Assembly (NCBI GenBank): GCA_964549245.1
Contig: CAZJUO010000074.1
Coordinates: 1-5,509, forward strand
Origin: CAZJUO01 sp964549245
GTDB taxonomy: Bacteria; Patescibacteriota; Patescibacteriia; UBA10025; JAHIVO01
DNA: 5,509 nucleotides
Direction: 5' to 3'
The position numbers and the translations under genes were made by a program. The notes under the pieces are model-generated. The model saw nothing but the letters and a program-made list of their open reading frames with translations. It did not search any database and was not told the DNA's origin. Of this stretch, positions 1 through 5,509 are shown in pieces (position 1 is the first letter of the stretch; every line of letters starts with the position of its first letter).

Positions 1-3
1 AAT

Positions 4-1434
4 ATGGTTTTGGGAGCCACCCCAAAAAAGGGCATTATTTTGTTGAGCGCCGTTAGTCTGGCGGCTGTTATTAGTTATGTGAACGTGTCATTACCGTGGT
101 TTATTTTTTTAGGCGCCTTGCTTTTTGTAGTACTTTCGATTTTTGTTTTTACCAGTCCTTTTACTGGAATTTTGCTCATTGTTTTTTTCCTGCCTTTTGA
201 ACGGCTAGGCGCTTATGAGTTTGGCGATATCACCATCCGTATCAGCCAGGTATTGCTGATCGTGACTATGGCCGCCTGGTTTTTTGGTCTGGTAGCAAAA
301 CGCCAATACAAACTAGTGAAAAATCCCCTGATCATCGTATTACTTCTGTTTGTGGCGGTTAATGTGCTTTCACTGCCCCACAGCCTGAATATGACCAGAT
401 CGGTTTCAGTTTTTGTATATATCCTCTTCACCATGTCGCTCGCCTTCCTGGTGCCTAATATCGTACGGTCAAAAGAGCAGCTGCAGAAAACTATTGTAGT
501 AATTATAGTTAGTTTTGTTATCGTTGCTTCATTTGGCTTATTCCAGTTTTTAGGCGACATGACCGGATTGCCGAGCGAACTTACTGGATTGCGAGAATTA
601 TATACCAAAGATGTTTTGGGTTTTACCCGTGTGCAGTCAACGGCTTACGAGCCTTTGTATTTTGCTAATTATTTGTTATTACCTATTGGCTTGCTGTTTG
701 TATTCTTTTTGTCGGGCAAAAGCGCTCTCAAATCAGGTTGGCTTTTAACCCTTTTTGCTTTGGGTATGGTCAACATGATTTTAACAGTCTCGCGCGGCGG
801 GTATCTGGCGGTAGCGGTTACCTTATTGCTGATCGGATTATTTTATGTGCGACGCTTATTAACTGTTCGAAACCTAGTTATATTTATCATCGCGGCAGTA
901 TTGGTTGGCTGGGTGTCGATACAGGCGTTAGGCGTTTCTGGCGAGCAATTTACCTTCGAGAAATTTGAGGAGCATATTGGCAATGCTTTTTACGGCGCTT
1001 CATATGATGAGCGGGTAGAGACATTTGAAAGCGCCTTAGTCGCTTGGCAAGAGCATCCTTTGGTTGGCGTTGGTGTGGGCAATTTTGGCCCGTATGTGGC
1101 TGACCATCCTTCATACACGCCTAAAGATGGCTGGCGTATTGTTAACAACGAGTTTATCGAAATTTTAGCTGAAAACGGCATCGTGGGGTTGCTGGCGTTT
1201 TTCTTGTTTTGCGTTTTATTGGTAGTGCGGTCTTTGAAGGCGGTTTTTCGAACCCGCTCACGGTATTTGCGCGCTGTTATGATTGCTTTGGTAGCGATTT
1301 TTGTCGGAGCGGTAGTGCAGTACCAAACATTTTCTACTTTATATATTATGCATGTTTGGTTTTTGGTCGGTCTGATGATAGCGGCGCAAAATATTATATT
1401 CAAAAAAACAAGCCCCCATACGCGTATCCAATAA
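4..1434 (+). CDS. O-antigen ligase / polymerase family membrane protein (first paralogue)
   Basis: A polytopic inner-membrane protein of 476 residues, with about 11-12 hydrophobic segments. It resembles the Wzy/WaaL O-antigen ligase family (Wzy_C type), which transfers or polymerises lipid-linked glycans on the outer face of the membrane. Seen: a family-like segment RVQSTAYEPLYFANYLLLP (209-227); an SRGG motif at the start of a membrane helix (S263-R264-G265-G266); a long extracytoplasmic loop (about 308-385) with R337, HPLVGVGVGNF (351-361) and NNEFIEILAENGIVG (381-395); then the last helices. The canonical His-Asn pair before the LAExG motif is Asn-Asn here (N381-N382). The length is normal for the family. 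ATG at 4 is the first visible start, but only three bases precede it, so the gene could begin upstream and no ribosome site can be judged. It converges on the gene at 1451-2135, and no terminator of its own is seen. The family is clear; whether it is a ligase, a polymerase or a protein O-glycosyltransferase cannot be told from sequence. Confidence 0.88.
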   Translation: MVLGATPKKGIILLSAVSLAAVISYVNVSLPWFIFLGALLFVVLSIFVFTSPFTGILLIVFFLPFERLGAYEFGDITIRISQVLLIVTMAAWFFGLVAKRQYKLVKNPLIIVLLLFVAVNVLSLPHSLNMTRSVSVFVYILFTMSLAFLVPNIVRSKEQLQKTIVVIIVSFVIVASFGLFQFLGDMTGLPSELTGLRELYTKDVLGFTRVQSTAYEPLYFANYLLLPIGLLFVFFLSGKSALKSGWLLTLFALGMVNMILTVSRGGYLAVAVTLLLIGLFYVRRLLTVRNLVIFIIAAVLVGWVSIQALGVSGEQFTFEKFEEHIGNAFYGASYDERVETFESALVAWQEHPLVGVGVGNFGPYVADHPSYTPKDGWRIVNNEFIEILAENGIVGLLAFFLFCVLLVVRSLKAVFRTRSRYLRAVMIALVAIFVGAVVQYQTFSTLYIMHVWFLVGLMIAAQNIIFKKTSPHTRIQ

Positions 1435-1461
1435 AAAAAGGAGCCTCTTGTTAAGACTCCT
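1433..1461 (-). terminator. Rho-independent terminator of the minus-strand unknown gene
   Basis: Read on the minus strand, AGGAG TCTT pairs with AAGA(GG)CTCCT. The 5-bp and 4-bp stems are separated by a two-base bulge, with a three-base loop, and a run of seven T follows (A at 1433-1439 on the plus strand). No T run follows on the plus strand, so it serves only the minus-strand gene. Its T tract overlaps the TAA stop of the convergent ligase gene. Confidence 0.85.
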
Positions 1462-2135
1462 GGGGGGGGGGTGAAACGTAAGGTTAGGTAGGTATAATAT
1501 TCACCACAGTATGGAGGGAGCTGATTTTCGTTGGTATCAATAAGCGGCCGCCATTGTATCAGCTGCCATTGCTGTTTTTGTTTGGCCAGTCGGGCGATTT
1601 CATCAGTGACAGTCTGCACCATACCGGCAAGCTGTTCTTGGGAATGAGCTGATACACGCACGTTAGCGCTGCCGGAAAAGTGGACGAAACTTATAATTTT
1701 TTGCAGATATTCATCCTCGATAACATTATGCAGATTAAGGAGAGCCGGCTTGACTAAACAGTTTGTCGTTTTGGCCAATTCGGGTGTTAGGGAAGAAAGA
1801 TCTTCTGGCGGTACTGTTTTGGCAGTCATATTCTCTATGAGCTGTCGTATGTACGGCCAGTCGATTTTTCCATGCGTTGGAATAATCATGCCATACCCCA
1901 TAGCCGCCAGGAGGCTTAGCGTGTTGGTAAAGGTGCTTGATTCGGCAGTCCGTGTGATACGAAACGTATTACGGCAAATAAGTGTATTGTTGGCCTCACA
2001 AAAGCCCAGCTCACTCCATTGTAGGGCAATTTGGGTAAACAAATTTTGCACTTGCCTATTAATATTTTTAGTATCAGGAGAAAGTATAATAAGCGGCACT
2101 TCAAGATGATCAGGTTTATTGGATTTTTTGGGCAC
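1451..2135 (-). CDS. Hypothetical soluble protein, about 227 aa, 3' end out of frame at a C10 tract
   Basis: I do not recognise the family. The product looks soluble, with no signal peptide or membrane helix. Visible traits are an N-terminal strand (VPLIIL, 13-18), a helix with QVQNLFTQIALQW (28-40), a segment LLAAMGYGMIIPTHGKIDWPYI (75-96), and a C-terminal alpha/beta stretch: VHFSGSANVRVSA (151-163), a helix at about 166-187 rich in Gln/Lys, WQLIQWRPLI (190-199) and TYLTLRF (215-221). GTG at 2135 is preferred because GGAGG (plus strand 2141-2145) lies five bases upstream. The ATG four codons earlier (2147) includes that GGAGG in its own coding sequence and has no ribosome site. In the sequence as given the frame stays open through a run of ten C (plus strand 1462-1471), crosses the terminator and runs antisense into the ligase gene to 990. 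Removing one C gives ...FTPPQES and a TAA at 1451-1453 inside the terminator loop, which is taken as the true end. The gene is convergent with the first ligase and divergent from the second. Confidence 0.72.
1462..1471. repeat. G10/C10 homopolymer at the 3' end of the unknown gene
   Basis: Ten consecutive G on the plus strand (C on the coding strand) lie directly upstream of the terminator stem. The tract sets the reading frame of the last codons of the minus-strand gene. With nine bases the frame stops at 1451-1453; with ten it does not stop until well inside the neighbouring gene. It may be an assembly or sequencing error or a genuine slippery tract. Confidence 0.95.
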
Positions 2136-2140
2136 GTGTT

Positions 2141-2145
2141 CCTCC
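2141..2145 (-). promoter_or_regulatory. Ribosome binding site that selects the GTG start
   Basis: GGAGG on the minus strand, five bases before GTG at 2135. The in-frame ATG at 2145-2147 overlaps the purine tract, so it cannot use it. This argues that translation begins at GTG and that the apparent N-terminal MEEH is not translated. Confidence 0.7.
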
Positions 2146-2177
2146 ATTTTTTAAATGAACCGTATGGTAATTAGCCT

Positions 2178-2206
2178 ACCGTAACAAATTAAGAATTTTT
2201 TGTCAA
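2178..2206 (-). promoter_or_regulatory. Sigma-70-type promoter of the unknown gene
   Basis: On the minus strand a perfect -35 TTGACA (plus strand 2201-2206) is followed, after a 17-base spacer, by TACGGT (2178-2183). A TG one base upstream of that hexamer makes an extended -10. Transcription would begin near 2171, leaving a leader of about 35 bases that includes the GGAGG ribosome site of the GTG start at 2135. The -10 hexamer is weak in its middle bases; the -35 and the TG are what support the call. Confidence 0.65.
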
Positions 2207-2239
2207 TGCGTTTGGTGTATTTTGGTAGTACTTTGGGTG

Positions 2240-2248
2240 TGCTACAAT
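2240..2248 (+). promoter_or_regulatory. Extended -10 promoter (TGCTACAAT) of the second ligase gene
   Basis: TG at 2240-2241 precedes TACAAT (2243-2248), five of six bases matching TATAAT. The -35 region near 2220-2225 is poor, which is common for extended -10 promoters. The expected start of transcription, about seven bases downstream, falls on or next to the ATG at 2255, so the mRNA would have essentially no 5' leader. Confidence 0.6.
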
Positions 2249-2254
2249 ACAGAT

Positions 2255-3595
2255 ATGCTTGAATTAGTATTACTAATTATATGTACAGTTCTATTTGTTT
2301 TTGTGGCCTGGCGGCGGCTTGACTGGGCTTTGGCCCTAGCCGTTGTGCTGTCCCCTACCTACCAATGGCGGTTTGAGTTATGGTTAGTGCCCATGACCTT
2401 TTTAGAAGTCATGATTTTGGCAATAGTAGCTGTTTGGTTGCTGCGGCATGCAATACTAATTAAACAAAGTAGGCAGCAATACATGTGGTGGCCGTGGAAA
2501 TGGTTGACCCTGTTGTTTATTTTGGCAGGTGTGGTTGCAGTGCTCATTTCTCCGGATACCAGGCAAGCTTTGGGTTTGTGGAAGGCATATGTTTTGGAGC
2601 CAGTCCTTTTTTTTATAATATTAGTTAATGAGATTAAAACTCACCGCCAGTTGCGCCTTATCATGGCAGCTTTGGGTGCCTTGGTAGTGGTTATCGGTTT
2701 TATTTCTATGCTGCAGTATCTGGATATTGTGCCGATTGCCGCACATTATGGCAGCGAGTCACCGCCTCGAGCCACTTCGGTGTTTGCTTTTCCTACGGCA
2801 GTAGGCAAACTGATTGGACCTTTGGTAGCTCTGTTTATGGCTATGTGGTTGGTGCCTAGGCAGAAGAAAGTTATATCCTTAGATGAGCGTTTTGTTCGAG
2901 TGTTTATTGTCGGCGTAGTGTGTTTTGGGGTAATTGGATTATTGTTGTCTGTTTCGAGAGGCGCTTTATTGGGGTTGTTGGCGGCTGTAATATTTCTTAG
3001 TTTTTTTTCTCGCTGGAAAAAATGGTTATGGCTGGGCATTGTAGGCTTGGTATTGCTGGCTTTGCTTATCCCCCAAACGAGAAATAATATCACTAGCGTT
3101 TTTCAAGCAACTGATGTTTCTGCGGACGTACACTTGGTTATGTGGAAAGGCGCGGTTCGCATTATAGAGGAAAACCCGGTGACGGGTACTGGCTTGGCAA
3201 GTTTTCCAGTGGTTTATGAGCAGTATAAAGAGGCCTCGCATACGGAGTTTTTTCCCAACCCAGACCATTTTATTTTAAGTGTCTGGATTGAAATGGGCTT
3301 AGCCGGTTTATTGCTATTTATTTGGTTGATCGTGCGTTTTTTCAGCACCGGTATTAGGGTAATAAAACAAAAACCAGAGTATAAGATTTACGCTATTGGT
3401 TTATTGGTCGCCATAATAGTGATTATTGTTCATGGATTGGTTGATACACCGTATTTTAAAAACGATTTGGCGGTAGTTTTTTGGGCTTTGGTTGGTTTAA
3501 TGGTTATCATGGCCAATACGAGGTATACTAATAATGATAATTACTTTATAAAAAGAAAGGGGGTGAATATAAATGAAAAAGACTCTTCTTATTAG
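2255..3595 (+). CDS. O-antigen ligase / polymerase family membrane protein (second paralogue)
   Basis: A polytopic membrane protein of 446 residues from the chosen ATG, of the Wzy_C/O-antigen ligase type. It probably transfers or polymerises undecaprenyl-linked glycans outside the membrane. Seen: about ten or more hydrophobic helices; RATSVFAFPTAVGKLIGPL (172-190) in the place of the family's conserved loop; SVSRGA (232-237, R235); an external loop with W297 and ENPVTGTGLASF (306-317); NPDHFILSVWIEMGLAG (335-351); and the C-terminal HGLVDTPYFKNDLAVVFW (393-410), a motif I associate with CPR members of this family. At the usual His-Asn pair it has Asp-His (D337-H338). An upstream TTG (2222) keeps the frame open, but the promoter -10 lies downstream of that codon, so ATG 2255 is preferred. 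There is no Shine-Dalgarno before it. The 3' end overlaps the next gene by 23 bases, implying cotranscription and translational coupling. It is clearly diverged from the first paralogue and not a recent duplicate. Confidence 0.88.
   Translation: MLELVLLIICTVLFVFVAWRRLDWALALAVVLSPTYQWRFELWLVPMTFLEVMILAIVAVWLLRHAILIKQSRQQYMWWPWKWLTLLFILAGVVAVLISPDTRQALGLWKAYVLEPVLFFIILVNEIKTHRQLRLIMAALGALVVVIGFISMLQYLDIVPIAAHYGSESPPRATSVFAFPTAVGKLIGPLVALFMAMWLVPRQKKVISLDERFVRVFIVGVVCFGVIGLLLSVSRGALLGLLAAVIFLSFFSRWKKWLWLGIVGLVLLALLIPQTRNNITSVFQATDVSADVHLVMWKGAVRIIEENPVTGTGLASFPVVYEQYKEASHTEFFPNPDHFILSVWIEMGLAGLLLFIWLIVRFFSTGIRVIKQKPEYKIYAIGLLVAIIVIIVHGLVDTPYFKNDLAVVFWALVGLMVIMANTRYTNNDNYFIKRKGVNINEKDSSY
3524..3529 (+). 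promoter_or_regulatory. Possible internal -10 box for the surface protein gene
   Basis: TATACT lies inside the end of the ligase gene, about 45 bases before the next start codon. A start near 3536 would give a leader of about 37 bases containing the Shine-Dalgarno. No convincing -35 or TG extension is present, so this is weak. It would let the surface protein be expressed beyond the level of the ligase. Confidence 0.25.
3557..3566 (+). promoter_or_regulatory. Near-perfect Shine-Dalgarno of the surface protein gene
   Basis: AAGGGGGTGA differs by one base from the full anti-16S complement AAGGAGGTGA and sits six bases before ATG 3573. It lies wholly inside the last codons of the upstream ligase gene. 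It fixes the start codon and predicts strong translation, in contrast to the ligase gene, which has no ribosome site. Confidence 0.8.
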
Positions 3596-4649
3596 TCTGG
3601 TGGCGATTGCTGCTGTTGCCTTGACTGCTGGGGTTGTTAGGGCTGCTTCAGAAATCAACATTACGGGTGCGCTGGGCGGGGCAACTGGTGATTTTTTTAG
3701 CCTTAACGGATCTTTGTCCGTCAATTCATTAAAAGTTGGTCAGCAAAGTGTTGGCGGCGTTACCTTTTTTAATGGCACCGTGGTCAATAACACGATCGAT
3801 ACTTCGGGTGCTGACAATCCAGTAACCTTTGGTGACAATGTCCGCATAGACGGACGCGTATATCGGGGAGCAACTGCTGGCACGGGGGACAGTATGCCTT
3901 TTATTGTTAATGATAATATGGAGGTGGCTGGTAATGTATCCATTGGTGGCGATGTAACCTTGGCCAGCAATCAGACCGTTACTTTTGGTACCAGCTCAAC
4001 GCTTGATGTGGGCAACGCTACCATTACTGGTCTTTCAGTTGACGATTTGACAAACGGTACTAGTGTAGCTACCACCGATGAAGCCGTTACCATAACCGCT
4101 GATTGGGTTAATGTGGGCTATCCGTGGGCGGCTAATGAAATTGCTGATACGACTAGGCAGGTAGATATGCCGCTGGCCAGTTGGTATACGGATGCGAATA
4201 ATGCGCCAGCCGCCATTACCGCAGCAACTACCCCGTCGCTTAGCTATGCTGCCAATCAGGGTTTGTATTTAAAATATTCAGAAGACGATACGGTTGATTT
4301 TGGCGGTCAGGTAGTTGTGCCGGCCGATTATGCGTCGAGTGGCGTATTTAAGGCTGTGGTTGACACTTCCGGCGATATCGTGACTGATTGGAATCTAGAC
4401 TGGCAAATGGCTATTTCCGAAACTGCTGGCACAGCTGCCTGGGCTACTGCTATGGCCAATGAGACGCCAGTCAACATCCCAGACAACGCCGGTACGCCTG
4501 ACGTGATTACCTTTACCCCCACTTCGCAAATCGATATTTCAGCAGGTGATGTGATATTTTTCAACGCCTGGCCTGATACCAACACTGCAGCTGGAGAGCC
4601 TGATGTGGAAATTTACTCCCTCTGGTTTGAATATACGGCCATTCAGTAA
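3573..4649 (+). CDS. Secreted beta-rich surface protein (hypothetical)
   Basis: A 358-residue exported protein of unknown function. Seen: a Sec signal peptide (K2-K3, hydrophobic core 5-20, likely signal peptidase I cleavage after V22-R23-A24). From about 27 to 155 there is a Gly/Asn/Thr/Val-rich region of short irregular strands, with a loosely repeated unit: DNVRIDGRVYRGAT at 88-101 and DNMEVAGNVSIGGDV at 114-128, then NQTVTFGTSSTLDVGNATITG. This looks like a beta-solenoid or fibre stalk. The C-terminal 180 residues (about 177-358), with VDMPLASW, YLKYSEDDTVDFGGQVVVP, ISAGDVIFFNAW and DVEIYSLWFEY, look like a single jelly-roll beta-sandwich resembling phage-fibre or carbohydrate-binding heads (inference from pattern only). 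It is acidic and has no visible Cys, lipobox, LPXTG or C-terminal membrane anchor. It is translated from within the ligase gene behind a strong ribosome site, so it is probably a co-regulated surface component or glycosylation target. Confidence 0.85.
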   Translation: MKKTLLISLVAIAAVALTAGVVRAASEINITGALGGATGDFFSLNGSLSVNSLKVGQQSVGGVTFFNGTVVNNTIDTSGADNPVTFGDNVRIDGRVYRGATAGTGDSMPFIVNDNMEVAGNVSIGGDVTLASNQTVTFGTSSTLDVGNATITGLSVDDLTNGTSVATTDEAVTITADWVNVGYPWAANEIADTTRQVDMPLASWYTDANNAPAAITAATTPSLSYAANQGLYLKYSEDDTVDFGGQVVVPADYASSGVFKAVVDTSGDIVTDWNLDWQMAISETAGTAAWATAMANETPVNIPDNAGTPDVITFTPTSQIDISAGDVIFFNAWPDTNTAAGEPDVEIYSLWFEYTAIQ

Positions 4650-4660
4650 TTTTTAGAAAT

Positions 4661-4699
4661 AAAAAGCCCCCGTTTCATAAAGTAAGCGGGGGTTTTGTT
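4661..4699. terminator. Bidirectional rho-independent terminator between convergent genes
   Basis: CCCCCG (4667-4672) pairs with CGGGGG (4687-4692). Three further inner pairs (TTT with AAG, one of them a wobble) close an eight-base loop. A T-rich tail follows on the plus strand (4693-4699), and five A precede the stem (4661-4665) after one G, giving a T run on the minus strand. It therefore ends both the surface protein gene and the formyltransferase gene. Confidence 0.9.
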
Positions 4700-4711
4700 A
4701 TCGCAGGACAC

Positions 4712-5380
4712 TTATTCAGCAGCTGGCTGGCGCCAATGCAGGTAGTACCAATCCGGGACAATCAACCGGTTGTTTTCCCAACGGATAAGGCCGTTGACTA
4801 CCAGATCGGTAATAAAAGGTTGCCATTGATGCTCTGCCTGGTTTACCCGTTTGCCCAAAGTTTCCGGGGTGTCAGCTGGATAGATGGGTACTGGCGTACG
4901 GAAGAAGACCGGGCCTTCATCATATTCTGCCGTGACAAAATGCATACATACTTCTGAATGATATACCTTGCCTTGATGGAAGTCAGCCATAATCGCTTCA
5001 TGGGTGTGATGCCCATACATGCCCGGACCGCCATACTTTGGCAGTATGCACGGGTGGATATTGATTGTTTTTTCTGTGGGCAGGCCTTTGACGGGCTTTA
5101 GCCAGCCGGAAAGGGAAATCCATTCAGCGCCATAACCCCGAACGATTTTTTTATATTGTTCAGCATCATAGGGCTTGCCCATAAAGTGGAACGGAACGCC
5201 AAGTCGTTTGGCCCGTTCAAAAACACCGCCCTTTTTCCAATTAGAGACGACCGCGACGATTTTCGCTTTTAGGACGCCCGTTTGAGTTGCCAAGACCAGG
5301 TTTTCAAAACCAGAACCACCACCGGTTTTACCGCCCGAGGCAAAGACGATCAGTTTAGGTAGATCTTTTGGCAGATCCAT
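4712..5380 (-). CDS. purN: Phosphoribosylglycinamide formyltransferase-like protein (GART/PurN family)
   Basis: A cytoplasmic 222-residue formyltransferase, slightly longer than E. coli PurN (212). The family transfers formyl from 10-formyl-tetrahydrofolate to glycinamide ribonucleotide in purine synthesis. Seen: a Rossmann-like start LIVFASGG (10-17), VSNWKKGGVFERAKRLGVP (45-63), SLSGWLKPV (89-97), INIHPCILPKYGGPGMYGHHTHEAI (106-130) and HFVTAEYDEGPVFF (147-160). N107, H109 and D154 match catalytic N106, H108 and D144 of E. coli, and H147 matches H137. The GGPGMYG insertion before HTH is, from memory, also found in Bacteroidota-type PurN. The phosphate-binding loop is unusual: the Gly-Ser-Asn signature reads GGKTGGGSGF (16-25), longer and without the Asn. 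ATG 5380 is supported by AGGAGG four bases upstream. It is apparently a single-gene unit, with no other purine gene in view. A sugar-amine or other formyltransferase remains an alternative. Confidence 0.82.
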   Translation of the reverse strand: MDLPKDLPKLIVFASGGKTGGGSGFENLVLATQTGVLKAKIVAVVSNWKKGGVFERAKRLGVPFHFMGKPYDAEQYKKIVRGYGAEWISLSGWLKPVKGLPTEKTINIHPCILPKYGGPGMYGHHTHEAIMADFHQGKVYHSEVCMHFVTAEYDEGPVFFRTPVPIYPADTPETLGKRVNQAEHQWQPFITDLVVNGLIRWENNRLIVPDWYYLHWRQPAAE

Positions 5381-5384
5381 GTTT

Positions 5385-5390
5385 CCTCCT
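5385..5390 (-). promoter_or_regulatory. Consensus Shine-Dalgarno of the formyltransferase gene
   Basis: AGGAGG on the minus strand, four bases before ATG 5380. It decides the start and shows that this genome uses classical Shine-Dalgarno initiation for some genes. Confidence 0.85.
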
Positions 5391-5409
5391 GTTTATTAAT
5401 GATCTATGT

Positions 5410-5436
5410 ATTGTATTATTTTTGCACGCATGTAAA
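5410..5436 (-). promoter_or_regulatory. Possible promoter of the formyltransferase gene
   Basis: On the minus strand TTTACA (plus strand 5431-5436) is followed after 15 bases by TACAAT (5410-5415). The -10 is good but the spacing is short. A TTGACC further upstream (5441-5446) is too far from this -10 to pair with it. Transcription would begin near 5403, giving a leader of about 23 bases that includes the AGGAGG. The remaining 70 or so bases to the window end hold no gene that I can see. Confidence 0.35.
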
Positions 5437-5509
5437 TGCCGGTCAAGTATTGGTATGTTTAGTCCACGATGATATTCAGCATTAAGGTATTAGCTCTTTA
5501 ATGTTCTCA

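Noticed and set aside
213..608. Minus-strand open frame of 131 codons
   Set aside because: It is antisense to transmembrane helices of the first ligase; hydrophobic coding sequence often leaves long open antisense frames. No start signals support it.
990..1450. Open frame on the minus strand continuing the unknown gene to position 990
   Set aside because: It is antisense to the well-supported ligase C-terminus, lies beyond a clear terminator, and is open only because of the C10 tract. The translated tail has no protein-like features.
1750..2109. Plus-strand open frame of 119 codons
   Set aside because: It is a shadow of the minus-strand gene, which has a promoter, Shine-Dalgarno and terminator; this frame has none and no recognisable protein pattern.
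2222..2254. TTG at 2222 as start of the second ligase
   Set aside because: The -10 element TACAAT lies downstream of it, there is no ribosome site, and the extra eleven residues do not resemble the family N-terminus; ATG 2255 opens directly into the first membrane helix.
2148..2254. Possible small RNA or riboswitch in the divergent intergenic region
   Set aside because: The 107 bases are accounted for by two back-to-back promoters and a short leader; no stable stem or conserved aptamer pattern is visible.
5480..5503. Inverted repeat CATTAA / TTAATG with a 12-base gap upstream of the formyltransferase gene
   Set aside because: Six A/T-rich pairs over this gap are expected by chance in an AT-rich intergenic stretch; there is no second copy and no T run. 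It could be an operator but cannot be supported.

Overview
The window (5509 bases, moderate GC, standard genetic code) reads as bacterial chromosome carrying cell-surface genes. It holds five protein-coding genes in alternating orientation and no RNA genes, mobile elements or CRISPR. Two paralogous multi-spanning O-antigen-ligase-like proteins, a secreted beta-rich surface protein and a compact formyltransferase suggest a Candidatus Patescibacteria (CPR) type genome. That assignment is inferred from protein style, in particular the C-terminal HGLVDTPYFKNDLA-type motif of the second ligase; no marker gene is present.

Layout: (1) Positions 4-1434 (+) encode the first O-antigen ligase/polymerase family membrane protein, and its start may lie outside the window. 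(2) Positions 1451-2135 (-) encode a soluble protein of unknown function. It has a near-consensus promoter, a GTG start behind a strong Shine-Dalgarno and its own terminator. A 10-base C tract just before the terminator puts the frame out, so the uncorrected frame runs on antisense into gene 1. (3) Positions 2255-3595 (+) encode the second O-antigen ligase family protein, with an extended -10 promoter placed so that the mRNA would be leaderless. (4) Positions 3573-4649 (+) encode a secreted surface protein whose start overlaps the end of gene 3 by 23 bases and has a near-perfect Shine-Dalgarno. (5) A bidirectional terminator separates it from a PurN-like formyltransferase at 4712-5380 (-).

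Working picture: the two polytopic enzymes probably ligate or polymerise lipid-linked glycans on the outer face of the membrane. The surface protein is cotranscribed with the second of them and could be its glycosylation target or simply a co-regulated envelope component (inference). The formyltransferase keeps the catalytic Asn-His-Asp set but has an altered substrate-phosphate loop, so its substrate is less certain than the family name implies. Most interesting for follow-up are the C-tract frame break, the leaderless promoter, the His substitutions in both ligases and the ligase/surface-protein coupling.
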